The notes beneath the pieces were generated by a model. That model did not search any database, was not told where the DNA came from, and saw nothing but the letters and a program-made list of their open reading frames with translations. DNA of 64,000 bases, from assembly GCA_039566865.1 (NCBI GenBank), contig CM076944.1, positions 16,266,501 to 16,330,500 of the forward strand, in the 5' to 3' direction. This document shows, piece after piece, positions 1-10,231 of this stretch. Each line of letters opens with the position of its first letter. The first letter of the stretch is position 1. A program made the translations under genes and the position numbers. Source of the DNA: Aurelia coerulea (taxonomy: Eukaryota > Cnidaria > Scyphozoa > Semaeostomeae > Ulmaridae).

Positions 1-2055
1 CTACTACAACACCACCATGTCCATGGCGCATCTAGGCTATATAGTCTTGATGAAAACTTGACTGGTGAATTAATGGCTTCCAGGACACTGGGTAAAATCA
101 ATGATAGGCTGAGGTTTATATAGAGAGCAAAATTTTCTTGACTTCTCTGTTCACGTAGGTTACTAGCAAATTCACTACACGTATTTCTTTTTTATAAGAA
201 ACTGTAGGCTCATTTTTCAAGAGTTAAGAAACAACCCTAACTGAATTCAAAAAGCTAAGAAAATTTTGTAATTTGCAATTTTGATTTTTTTATCACACTC
301 AAAAATGTTTTGACACTGTACAGTTATGGCAACTGTTTTGGACATTATTTTAAGTGCAAATTAATATGTTATTTACTTGTTTTGAGATCTTACCAAGTAA
401 TTTAGGAACCCTTTGAACAAAACAAAATTGACTGTACCTTTCCAGCATTGAAAATATAAGAAGCACGTAAAGAAACTTTTGGTAGCAAAATGGCCCAAAA
501 ATTTGAGAAACTGCATACCAACCCTGGACATTAGTTTCTTATGAAAAAATATGTGTAATCCAGCCCCACTTTGACTAACATATTTTTTATAAGAAAATAA
601 GACTTTGGGCCAGTACTGAAAGTTTCTTAAAATTATCAAAGTTTGAGTACTCAAGAGTTTCTTACGAGTTTCTTTGCCATTTTATTTTTGGAGAACAGAC
701 TTTTATAAAAATCTGGTTTTGGACAAAACATCATTGAAAATTATCTGATTGTTGACAAAAATAGTCCACAAAAGTCCATGATCCTTGCAGTGGACTAAAG
801 ACTTCATACTCAGGAGGGGGGAGGGGGGAGGTAACATTTATATGGAGCAATGGGTACATGCTGCCTATAAGGATGGCTTTGAACCTTGACCCCTAATCTA
901 AACTATAATCCCTGAATCCCTAAATATGGGTTTCAAGCCCTAACTGTTCCACTAGAAATAGGTAGCTTTTTGAATTGTGACGAAAAATTGCAGAGTTTTT
1001 ATTTTTATAATGGGTCTTTTTCATTTCAGTTCTGAAACTTGGTTGGTGGTATTTTTGTCTTCTTAATTGTACGTTTAAAGCGAAATGGAACTTTTTTTGG
1101 AAATTCTATATGCTTTTCCCTGAAAAGTTCTTAAAAATGGGTTGAAAATCATCCAAAAATCCCCAAACAAGGGTCTTCTCCCTGCGGCATGTCCCCATCA
1201 TCCCAACATTTGAGTTACCCCTGGGCTTCATACAGTATACCAAGTTCTTTGTTCCTGGCAGTTTTTCTCTTGAACTGATCATACATTTTTGGTAAAGTAT
1301 TTGTGTTAATTCAAGTTGTTATTATGCTGTCTTTCTATGGATGTGCAGATGCAATCATCAAGGAAACAATATGTATTATATTCAATTGTTTATGCTAATC
1401 ATCAAAACCTATAATACTGTAGGTAATAAAATACAGCATGTGACACCATCATCAACAATATGCAGCTGACCAGCTGACATGACTATTTGTTATCAAACAT
1501 AAAATTCAAGGAATAAATTTTTGATTCAAAGAAAGACAAGTTAGTTTAAATATCAGCAGACCCTGTGTGTGTTTCCAGATAAATCAACCCTCTCAATTCA
1601 TTTACCATTATAAATTCTTTTCACAAGATACTCGGATTAGCAGTCAGTACTAAAACTTTCTTAAATTCACATGAAAAAATTCTGCCCAATTCCTTGATTT
1701 TTCCCTACTATTTGGATGCTAGAATTAAGATGTAATCTCTACAACTGCTATGGAACCACTTCTTGGCATATACAAAGACAGCTCTTCTGTTACACTCGAC
1801 ATATATTTGCAGTGAATATTACTCAAAAATAATTGTAGATGATTATGACCTCTTGTCAAAGCAAGCTTTAAAATTCTGCTTTAAAAAGTTTCTCATTGCT
1901 TCTCTAATGTAAAACTAGAGTATCAAAATTTTTGGCTATCTCTTATCAACAAGTTTCTTATGAAAGAAAAAATTTGTGAACAACATGCAAGTAATGTCTT
2001 TTCAGCAGTTTGATTTTGTGTTTAATTTCATAGAATCCATTTGTAAATGGCAATA
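1..2055. other. AT-rich stretch without recognised genes
   Basis: Both strands carry only short open frames without recognisable domains, including a 93-residue minus-strand frame at 373-654 that looks random. The composition is AT-rich, with repeated phrases such as AGTTTCTTA in several places, which suggests old decayed repeats. I see no RNA gene or clear exon. Confidence 0.5.
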
Positions 2056-2057
2056 TA

Positions 2058-2268
2058 CCGGGTGTTCCAAAATGATGTATTATTGTTTGATTGCTTATAT
2101 GTCCATAACCGATGAATCGATTTTCAAAAACTAGTCAACCCACAACAAACATCTTAACATACAATTTTGCCTTTAGGCAATCAACTAAAACGAAGTTTTT
2201 GAAAATCGGTTCATTGGTTATGGACATGTAAGCAATCAAACAATAATACATCATTTTGGGACACCCGG
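2058..2268. mobile_element. Foldback MITE, TA target, CCGGGTGT termini
   Basis: The 211-bp element is almost entirely palindromic. The left arm begins CCGGGTGTTCCAAAATGATG and the right arm is its near-exact reverse complement. Arms of about 80 bp enclose a short loop. TA stands immediately outside both ends (2056-2057 and 2269-2270), as expected for Tc1/mariner-type target duplication. It encodes nothing, so it must have been moved in trans. The same terminal signature recurs in the elements starting at 13996, 22046, 33468 and 45544, and as CAGGGTGT at 37687, but the interior differs. Confidence 0.85.
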
Positions 2269-2270
2269 TA

Positions 2271-3327
2271 GTCAGTTACTATTTCCAAACAATTGAAGAC
2301 CATTCCAACCATTTCAATGGAGTACATTATTGCAGCATTTAAAATTATCTCCACAAATTATCAGACAAATGCAAAATCCCAACACCATTAACTTGGGTTT
2401 TTGTACATCACTCAATGATATTTTGCATGCCATCACATGTTTTCCTTGCTTGAAAAACAAAGCAGGAGGCAACCATTTGTCTGCAAGGAGATAAAACTGG
2501 AATCCATGGTTCTATTTGTTCTTGGACTGTCACATTTGCCTAGAAAAGAAATGCAGCTGACATTATTCTGAAATAGATGTATCTATCTTTGGTATATACT
2601 GTACTGTACTGTATCAATGTTTGCAAAATTTTGATGGAATACGACATGACCTGATGGCAGAATAATTGTAAAGTGTAAAGTCCTTAGAAAAGGTTCAAAC
2701 AAACTGAATCAGACTGCATCCAAGTGTAAGAAACTTTTACTTTGTAATGCTATTATTAAAGTTGAGCAGAGGAGGCAAGGCTTCAATTATCTTTCATCAT
2801 CAAAGCAACAGTCTTATCGTCTTTAATCGAAATAAATTTCTCTAATCTAATAGGGTTTTGTTGGGCCACCCACAGTCCGGAGAGAGAGGAAACTTGACAA
2901 TCAAGAGAGCAAAGTTGATATTCATGCAGGCTGGCATTTCATTTTGTTAGGCCCTTCATCTCTACGATACTCGCTTATGGGGAAAACTTAATTTCCTCTG
3001 TCTGCCCTTTATAAATAGAATAATACCAAGCGTTGCATTACTTTGGAGAAGAAATGATCTTCACAACCATTATAAATCTAGAAAATATCTTGAGATCCTT
3101 CTAGGACCCAGGGAAGTACGACTCGCCTATCTGTCTGCCCACCCACACACTGCAGAAATATGTCGCAGCAAATATCTATATTTCTACCCTGAAAATAGCT
3201 TAATAAATAAAACAATGCGAAGAAATACATAAGAAGGTGCAAAATAAAGTGTACAAACCTCAAAAATCTTTCAAAGTCCCCCAGAATGAACGAAGTTTCC
3301 TCTGTTGTTTCCAAGGCTTTACACCGT
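2271..3327. other. Unannotated AT-rich interval
   Basis: No supported gene. A 78-residue minus-strand frame at 3078-3314 has no recognisable domain and no coding signature. I see no repeat with clear boundaries here. Confidence 0.45.
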
Positions 3328-3444
3328 AAGCACTGATCTGAGATCGGAAGTGGGACCTACCAATATGGCGGCCGCGGATTTCTGCTGGCTTCATTATCTG
3401 AACAATAGAAGCTCGATCCAGTCTTTTTTTTTAGATCAGTGCTT
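3328..3444. repeat. Short inverted repeat around a GGCGGCC motif
   Basis: AAGCACTGATCTGA at 3328-3341 is mirrored by TTAGATCAGTGCTT at 3431-3444 (13 of 14 paired). Between them lies CAATATGGCGGCCGCGGAT, GC-rich in an AT-rich setting and close to the AANATGGCGGC consensus bound by YY1 in animal promoters. I read it as a small MITE that happens to carry that motif. No target duplication could be identified. The 3' LTR of the BEL element begins 18 bp to the right. Confidence 0.45.
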
Positions 3445-3461
3445 CGATGGCATTTATTTTG

Positions 3462-3791
3462 TGTGGAAACGTCAATCCACCTGCTGCTAATACCACACCA
3501 GTGCAGGAATAACACAGAGACTAGGCTTGTTCTAAATAGAGGACTGTATCATTCTAACTTCGACAAATCCGTTCTCAACTGAAACGTATGGCCGTTCACG
3601 GCCCGATCTAGCTCAAAAGAGATAGAGTAAACAACTGCACGCCCCTATAACATAGTCGTGCCAAAAACACATACGCAAGCGGTCACATGCATCTACAATG
3701 AACCAATAAACGTTTTAATTACGTACCAATTTATCACTTACGCTTAGACATATATCCCAGTAAATTTTCAAAACTACAACGCGCCTCCACA
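3462..3791 (-). repeat. BEL element 3' LTR
   Basis: 330 bp, TGTGG...CCACA. It is identical to the other LTR except at position 3710. It should supply polyadenylation of the element's transcript, since the element reads leftward on this map. Confidence 0.96.
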
Positions 3792-3803
3792 TACTCCCCC
3801 CTG
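3792..3803 (-). other. BEL polypurine tract
   Basis: On the minus strand the sequence CAGGGGGGAGTA lies directly against the 3' LTR. This is the expected position and composition for the plus-strand primer of reverse transcription. Confidence 0.8.
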
Positions 3804-3812
3804 CTTGACCCC

Positions 3813-6800
3813 CTAGGGTCCAAGCATAGCCCTAGTCTTCCAGCCAGAGTCCAAAGCCGCAACTCGCCTAGCTGGTCTATCTCTAACTACTTCAAGTGGC
3901 TGAATATTTTCTTCTGTCTGATTCTGCTTCTCTTCTATAGGTACATCATTTCCTGCTTTTACATTTTTAGCTTCAATCTCGAGAGGATATAACTTCTGAA
4001 CTGGTCGATTAAGATATACTGGCTTACCCTTTGCAACTAATCTGACTTTTGCACCTCTAGCATGGCCATCTTTTCCAACTATCAGTTCTTCCACAACTCC
4101 TACCTTCCAGTTGCATCTACTAAGATGCTCTTCATACACCAAAACTGGGTCTCCAACTTTCACTACTCGGCCATTGATCTGTCTATTTCCTTTCTGATAC
4201 TCTCTAAGATCAGCTAAATACTCCCTTCTCCAACGATTCCAAAAATGCTCCTTTTTACGAGCTAAATATCTGAATCTTTTCAACAACTTACTGTCTGTGA
4301 TGTCATCTTCTACAGTATGGTCAGGAATGGATATAAGCCTCCTCCCACAAATGAGATGTGCTGGGGTTAATACTTCACTTCCCACCTCATCATACTCATA
4401 CGTTAAGGGCCTGGAATTCAACGTTCCCTCCACTTCCACAAGGATTGTTTGTAGCTCTTCAAACGTCATTCTTGCATTACTCAAAACCTTTCTCAAACAC
4501 CTCTTCATTGTCCCTATCATACGTTCGTACGCCGCCCCCCACCAGGGAGCCTTACTTAGATTGAATCTCCATGTTATCCCCTGCTGTGCTATGTACCCCC
4601 TAAATCCTTGATCTTTATACAATTTCTTTAACAATACTTTTGCAGCCTTAAATGTCTTAGCATTGTCTGACACAATCAAAGATGGTGTTCCTCTTCTGGC
4701 TGCAAATCTTCTCAAACAATTTAAGAAGACCTGAACAGTCATATCTGATACTAACTCTAAATGTACGGCTCTTGTTACACAGCATGCAAAGATAACAATG
4801 TAAACTTTTTGCATCACACCCTTTCTTTCTTTCACATAAAGAGGTCCTGCGAAATCTACACCTACATTTGAAAAGGCTGGTGCCTCTTGCACTCGAAAAT
4901 CAGGTAGATCTGCAACAGGTGGTGTTTCAAAAGCTTTACCTTGCACTCTCTTACACACAATACAATCTCTTAAGATGTTTTTCACAGTCTGTCTTCCCCT
5001 CGGCACCCAAAACTTAGATCTTACTTCTGCTAAAGTTGATCTTAGGCCACTATGATGAACACGCTTATGACAATCTTCAACAATCAACTTTGTAAGATGA
5101 TGCTGCCTGGGAATTATTATTGGTTTTCTAGCATCAAAACACAAATCAGAATTTCCCAGTCTACCCTTACATTTTAAAAGCCCATTATACTCAACTATCT
5201 GCAGATCTTTTGTTAGCACTTTATAATTGCTCTGTTCTTTCAACCTTCCTTGCACATCAAGGATCCACAATCTTTCAGCATTCACAATTTCGTCTCTTGT
5301 CAACTCACCTTTAGTTACAAGAACTCCCCTTCGCTTAGCCTTTAAATTAGAAACGAACCTTTTAACCCATGCTGTCACACGATACAAGTGCTGTATGCTA
5401 CTAAATGCTTCAACATTCATAACTTTCCCAACTGAAGCATTCATTTTCTCACTGGCACTCAATACAACAGATTTTTTCTCTTCTTCACGAGTTTCTACTG
5501 TCTCTAAATTTTCTGGTTTTTTGGGCCATTCATCTTTACTTTGAAGCCATTCTGGGCCTTTCCACCACAACTTTGCCTCACTCAATTCAAAAGCTCCAAC
5601 ACCCCTAGAACCTATATCAGCTGGATTCTCCTCACTCTTACAATAGCCCCAATCACTCTTTCTTGTTATTTTCAAGATTTCATTTACTCGATGTCTAACA
5701 ACCTGTTTCCATTCACCTTTGTTATTTATCCAACTCAACACAGTTTTACTATCTGTCCACATTCTCACATACTCCAGTTCTAACTCAGTTTCCAATGCCT
5801 TTCTTACAGTATCCATCAATAGAGCTAACGTTCTACCAGCCATAAGTTCTAATCTAGGGATAGTCTGGGTTTTAACAGGTGCAACCCGGGTTTTCGACGT
5901 TAACAGGGTTACAGTGACTCCCTCTGGAGACTCGCAAACAAAGTATATAACTGCACAATAAGCCTTTAAGCTGGCATCAGCAAATCCATGCAAGCTATAT
6001 TTTGCTGACTCACTTTTCATTCCATGAACACATCTCGGGATACTTATTTGCTGAACTCTCTTTAATTGTCTTACCCATGCTTCCCACTGCTTCCTTTCAT
6101 CTCCACTTATCTCTTCATCCCACGATCTCTTCTCTACACACAATTGCTGAAATAACACTTTTAAACTCACAACTATGGGACTAACTATGCCTAATGGATC
6201 ATAAAGGCTTGCTAGAATACTCAAGATATTTCTTTTTGTTGGAGTCAAAGCCTCGCATTTTGTTACAATGTTTTCAAACCCAAATACAAATTGGTCTGTC
6301 TCACATTTCCACTGTATTCCTAACACTTTCTCCATAGCTGGATCTTTCTGCACATTCCCTAGGGAAACCTTAGCATATGTCTCGTCATCTCCTAACTCTC
6401 TCTTGCTTTCTCTGTTTTTCTCACATTCTACGATCTTCTCTCTAACCTGATGATCATTCGTTAGCCATTTTCTTAGTCGAAACCCTCCTTCAGACATTCT
6501 AGACTTTGCAAGGTCATACAGTTTCAAAGTACCTTCTGGAGTTTGATTACCCCCTACAAGATCATCGACAAATAGGCTTCTTTTCATTATGCCTACAAAT
6601 TCCGGATCAACATTTTGAAACTTGTCTAGGTGAAATTGAACTGTAGCATTTAATAAGAACGGCGAGGAATTTACCCCGAATGCAACACGACATAATCTAT
6701 ACTTCACTGGTTGAATCACTTTTGCATTTATATCTTCAACCCAAAGAAATCTAAGACAATCTCTATCCCGTTCTTCTACCTCTACATTCAAGAATGCCTT

Positions 6801-9200
6801 CTCTATGTCTCCCACTAGCGCAATTCTCTTCTCTCGGAATCTAATCAGTATATCAAACAAAAGTGGAGTTAATGCTGGGCCTACATGGAGACAATCATTC
6901 AATGACACACCTCCCTTTTCCTTCGACGAAGCATCAAAAACCATCCTAACTTTCGTTGTTTTTGCATCCTTTCGAACAACAGGGTGGTTTGGGAGATAAT
7001 GAATCTTATCTGATTTTTCAAGTTCACACACTCTTTCTATTATCCCTCTGTCCAACTGTTCTTTAATTATACGATCACACTCTTGCAATATTTCAGGTTC
7101 CTGTCTCAATTTACTCACCTGTCCTTTCAATCTTTTTAAACTATTCCAATAATTTGATGGGAGTTTATCATGACCTTCCTTCCAAGGCAATCCTACCTTA
7201 TACCTTTCTCCGTTAAATGAGATATTATCTTTTAAGGCCTCGTGTACCTCATTCTCCTCCCGTATTCCAACTGTTTCCAAGTCCCAAAGCTTCTTCACAC
7301 TTTTCTCCAACTCTCTTTCTTCTTCTTTCTTACCATGATTTTCATCCTTCATCACCTCACTACCAACCAAATTCACATTCATTTCACTTCTCACTCTCTC
7401 CCCCCTTAAGGGACCCGAGAGCACCCAACCTAATTTGGTTTCTACAGCAACTGGGTCATACTGCTCCCCCCTTATAGTTCTGTCTCCTTGGAAACACCAG
7501 AGGTAATCCGAGCCTATAAGAACTTCCACTTCTAGAATATCTGCATTTTTACATACATCAGAAAACCACAACCCTTTCAAGTGTTTATACTGCATCTTTC
7601 TCACTTCTATATGCTCATTTCTGATACTAGATATACTTGGAACTAAATATGCTTCAATTTTAGTCCCTTCCCCACCATTTACAGGGCACAATTCAAACTG
7701 AAATACTTCCTTTGACCCCTTAATGGTCCCTTCCTGCCCGAAAGTACTTATTTCAATGGTCTCCTTTCTCATGGGCTGTAATCCTGACACAACTCTTGGA
7801 GTAACAAAAGATCTCTGACTGCCTGTATCAAACAGAACTCTAACTCTCACTGCACTACCTAGGCCTGGACACTTCACTAAAGCTTGCGCTGTCTGCAAGG
7901 CTATGCTACACTCTGTCCCTACATGCAGAGTTGGACTCGTGCTAGTCCCCGTAGGGCCTGCTGATTCCCCAGGGCTGTCGCATAGAGAAATATGATGTTT
8001 CCCCTTACAACGCGCGCAAGAAAAATTTGAATTACATTTCCAAAAAACGTGACCCTTTCGCATGCACAAATAGCAACGACCATACTTACGAGCCAGCTGT
8101 TTTCTCTGTTCTATAGATGTAATTTTGTTACAATCGTGATGTTCATGATTTCCTTTACAAAATGCACAAAATAGGTTTTTCGTTTTAGTCACAAGTGTGC
8201 TGGCCGTCGCTGGCTTAGCGGCAGCAGCTACATCATCTCTCTTCCCGTGATAATCGAGCCTAACGTTTTTCTTCTCCACTCGTCCATATTCTTCTCTCAG
8301 TTCTAATTCAATCCGAATCTGTTCTAGCATTTCATCTACTTTCCAGTTCAAGTAATCTCTTCCGCGCGTAATCTGCAAGCGAATTCCCTCAGGCAATTTC
8401 TTGATGATTCCTGGAACAACAATGCTTTCATAACTTACTGGATTCACGTCCAAAGCTTCTAGCGCTCTGTGATTACATTCCACCGCGTCGTATAGTTTCC
8501 TGAGCCTCACAATGTCCCATTCGTTAAAAACAGGCTGCAAGCTCAACAGTGCATCAACATGCGCTTGATGTATTACTGACTTTCTTCCGAACCTTTTCTG
8601 CAATGCTTCTATTGCCAATCCATAATTTGCAGCAGTCGTACGAAATCCTGTGATGCTTGATTTGGCTGCACCTGACACGTAACGACGCAAATATGCAAAT
8701 TTGTCAACATCCGAAATGTCCCCATTATCATGAACCGCACTTTGGAACGTGTCCCAAAATTCCTGCCATTGTTCTGGCCTTCCCGTAAAAGTTGGCATCT
8801 CTAACTTGGGCAATTTTGCTTGAACTTTGCTCCTCGTATTCGACTGAGAAGTTTCCACAACCACTGCCGATGCAGTGTTCCTTTCTAGATATTTTTCTAT
8901 GCCAACCAATGCGGCAGTCATTTCCGATCTCATACCACCAGACTCCTGTATTTCCGAAAATATTTGTCGATCGCCATCTTCTTTTTCCGCTACAGCTTCT
9001 GTCAACAAATCCAGAACTTTCTCGTCCAATCCTTCTAATCTTTTCAACTGATCGACCAAACTTGCCTTCAGTTGAAGAGCCAAATCTACGTTCCTTTGTG
9101 TCGAATCAATTGTCAGTAATGTTTCCGTTCTCTTCAAGGTCTCCGTCACAAAAAGCCTATGTCCCTTTCGTTTCTTGACATTTTTCTTCAAGTCAGCCAT
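3813..9200 (-). CDS. BEL/Pao Gag-Pol polyprotein, intact
   Basis: A 1795-residue polyprotein with no stops or frameshifts. Residues about 130-300 form the Gag-like DUF1759 region. Three CCHC-type zinc knuckles follow at about 345-357, 376-389 and 395-407. The aspartic protease has DTGS at 458-461. Reverse transcriptase spans about 740-900, with GDIEKAF near 797 and the catalytic FVDD at 877-880. RNase H carries FADAS (about 1073), LELMAG, WTDSK (about 1147) and NPADIGSRG. Integrase has an HHCC zinc region (about 1367-1416) and a D, D, E triad at about 1449, 1512 and 1559. A DUF5641-type tail ends the protein. Gag and Pol are in one frame, typical of the clade. The first methionine lies 90 bp inside the 5' LTR. 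The product would form cytoplasmic particles, copy the RNA and insert the DNA into chromosomes. Confidence 0.97.
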   Translation of the reverse strand: MADLKKNVKKRKGHRLFVTETLKRTETLLTIDSTQRNVDLALQLKASLVDQLKRLEGLDEKVLDLLTEAVAEKEDGDRQIFSEIQESGGMRSEMTAALVGIEKYLERNTASAVVVETSQSNTRSKVQAKLPKLEMPTFTGRPEQWQEFWDTFQSAVHDNGDISDVDKFAYLRRYVSGAAKSSITGFRTTAANYGLAIEALQKRFGRKSVIHQAHVDALLSLQPVFNEWDIVRLRKLYDAVECNHRALEALDVNPVSYESIVVPGIIKKLPEGIRLQITRGRDYLNWKVDEMLEQIRIELELREEYGRVEKKNVRLDYHGKRDDVAAAAKPATASTLVTKTKNLFCAFCKGNHEHHDCNKITSIEQRKQLARKYGRCYLCMRKGHVFWKCNSNFSCARCKGKHHISLCDSPGESAGPTGTSTSPTLHVGTECSIALQTAQALVKCPGLGSAVRVRVLFDTGSQRSFVTPRVVSGLQPMRKETIEISTFGQEGTIKGSKEVFQFELCPVNGGEGTKIEAYLVPSISSIRNEHIEVRKMQYKHLKGLWFSDVCKNADILEVEVLIGSDYLWCFQGDRTIRGEQYDPVAVETKLGWVLSGPLRGERVRSEMNVNLVGSEVMKDENHGKKEEERELEKSVKKLWDLETVGIREENEVHEALKDNISFNGERYKVGLPWKEGHDKLPSNYWNSLKRLKGQVSKLRQEPEILQECDRIIKEQLDRGIIERVCELEKSDKIHYLPNHPVVRKDAKTTKVRMVFDASSKEKGGVSLNDCLHVGPALTPLLFDILIRFREKRIALVGDIEKAFLNVEVEERDRDCLRFLWVEDINAKVIQPVKYRLCRVAFGVNSSPFLLNATVQFHLDKFQNVDPEFVGIMKRSLFVDDLVGGNQTPEGTLKLYDLAKSRMSEGGFRLRKWLTNDHQVREKIVECEKNRESKRELGDDETYAKVSLGNVQKDPAMEKVLGIQWKCETDQFVFGFENIVTKCEALTPTKRNILSILASLYDPLGIVSPIVVSLKVLFQQLCVEKRSWDEEISGDERKQWEAWVRQLKRVQQISIPRCVHGMKSESAKYSLHGFADASLKAYCAVIYFVCESPEGVTVTLLTSKTRVAPVKTQTIPRLELMAGRTLALLMDTVRKALETELELEYVRMWTDSKTVLSWINNKGEWKQVVRHRVNEILKITRKSDWGYCKSEENPADIGSRGVGAFELSEAKLWWKGPEWLQSKDEWPKKPENLETVETREEEKKSVVLSASEKMNASVGKVMNVEAFSSIQHLYRVTAWVKRFVSNLKAKRRGVLVTKGELTRDEIVNAERLWILDVQGRLKEQSNYKVLTKDLQIVEYNGLLKCKGRLGNSDLCFDARKPIIIPRQHHLTKLIVEDCHKRVHHSGLRSTLAEVRSKFWVPRGRQTVKNILRDCIVCKRVQGKAFETPPVADLPDFRVQEAPAFSNVGVDFAGPLYVKERKGVMQKVYIVIFACCVTRAVHLELVSDMTVQVFLNCLRRFAARRGTPSLIVSDNAKTFKAAKVLLKKLYKDQGFRGYIAQQGITWRFNLSKAPWWGAAYERMIGTMKRCLRKVLSNARMTFEELQTILVEVEGTLNSRPLTYEYDEVGSEVLTPAHLICGRRLISIPDHTVEDDITDSKLLKRFRYLARKKEHFWNRWRREYLADLREYQKGNRQINGRVVKVGDPVLVYEEHLSRCNWKVGVVEELIVGKDGHARGAKVRLVAKGKPVYLNRPVQKLYPLEIEAKNVKAGNDVPIEEKQNQTEENIQPLEVVRDRPARRVAALDSGWKTRAMLGP

Positions 9201-9268
9201 GTCTTTTCCTACACTGGCTGTGATTCAGTTGTCTTCAAATCGTTTTATCCAGTTCCAATCTTCAATCT

Positions 9269-9286
9269 ATCCGCTCGTGTGGACCA
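9269..9286 (-). other. BEL primer-binding site
   Basis: Four bases after the 5' LTR, on the minus strand, the sequence starts TGGTCCACACGAGCGG. The leading TGG complements the CCA end of a tRNA. I could not match it with confidence to a particular tRNA, so the primer remains unassigned. Confidence 0.6.
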
Positions 9287-9290
9287 TCTA

Positions 9291-9620
9291 TGTGGAAACG
9301 TCAATCCACCTGCTGCTAATACCACACCAGTGCAGGAATAACACAGAGACTAGGCTTGTTCTAAATAGAGGACTGTATCATTCTAACTTCGACAAATCCG
9401 TTCTCAACTGAAACGTATGGCCGTTCACGGCCCGATCTAGCTCAAAAGAGATAGAGTAAACAACTGCACGCCCCTATAACATAGTCGTGCCAAAAACACA
9501 TACGCAAGCGGTCACATGCATCTACAATGAACCAATAAGCGTTTTAATTACGTACCAATTTATCACTTACGCTTAGACATATATCCCAGTAAATTTTCAA
9601 AACTACAACGCGCCTCCACA
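9291..9620 (-). repeat. BEL element 5' LTR with promoter
   Basis: 330 bp, TGTGG...CCACA. It is upstream of the coding region in the element's orientation, so transcription should start within it. It is followed on the map by the second TTTTG duplication. Confidence 0.96.
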
Positions 9621-9625
9621 TTTTG

Positions 9626-10229
9626 GATGCAACAACAAAATGCTGAATTTGAGACGCCCTGTTTGGCCTTTGGCAAACAGGCTAATCCTTAATGGCCACA
9701 AATGGACATTTTAAGAACTTTGAGCACCTCCAGAGGGTGCTCAACTTGCTTAAGCGGTCTCTCTCATCTTTGCTTAACTTTTGCTCAAGAAAATTTGGCA
9801 AAAAAGACCATGTACACTGAACGGAAGTCCGTTAATCTCCTAATTGCCAACGAAAACTTAAGAACAATGCTAGTGTATATGGGGCCTTAGCTTCAGAATA
9901 ATTAATAAAACAATTTTGCCCCTCGCTCCCTGGCCTCGTTTTGAGATTCATTCAAATGTTAAATTTGGACCATGCAATTTTTCACACTTTGGTCCCCCTA
10001 TGCTTTTTCGCTCTACCTGCCAAATTTCAGCCAATTACATCAAGTCGTTGGGTACAGGGAGCTGTATGAATACCCATTGGTCGCTGAAAAATTCATTTTG
10101 AGAAAAGCGCTGAAACAGTTTCTTAGCGTACAATTGCACTGTTGAAAATGATTAACATTAATCTGGCCACAAGAGTAAACAGAGTAATCCTGTATGTATT
10201 TAGCGCAGAGTTTACAATGACATAATTGG
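9626..10229. other. Interval without recognised genes
   Basis: Short open frames at 9702-9890, 9916-10101 and 10040-10273 overlap on both strands and show no domain. I see no boundaries of a known element. Confidence 0.4.
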
Positions 10230-10231
10230 TA

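Larger units (their letters stand above)
3462..9620 (-). mobile_element. Complete BEL/Pao LTR retrotransposon
   Basis: This 6159-bp element lies on the minus strand. It has two 330-bp LTRs beginning TGTGG and ending CCACA, which differ at one base (A at 3710, G at 9539). The 5-bp target duplication TTTTG is at 3457-3461 and 9621-9625, a length usual for BEL/Pao. Inside are a primer-binding site, one uninterrupted gag-pol frame and a polypurine tract. About 0.3 percent LTR divergence and an intact frame indicate recent insertion and possible activity. No envelope-like frame is present. Confidence 0.97.

Noticed and set aside
3361..3380. YY1-type promoter of a host gene at ATATGGCGGCC
   Set aside because: It lies inside a small inverted repeat and no downstream exon could be found.
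4297..9178. Many plus-strand frames inside the BEL element (up to 128 residues)
   Set aside because: They are antisense to the intact polyprotein and have no domains.
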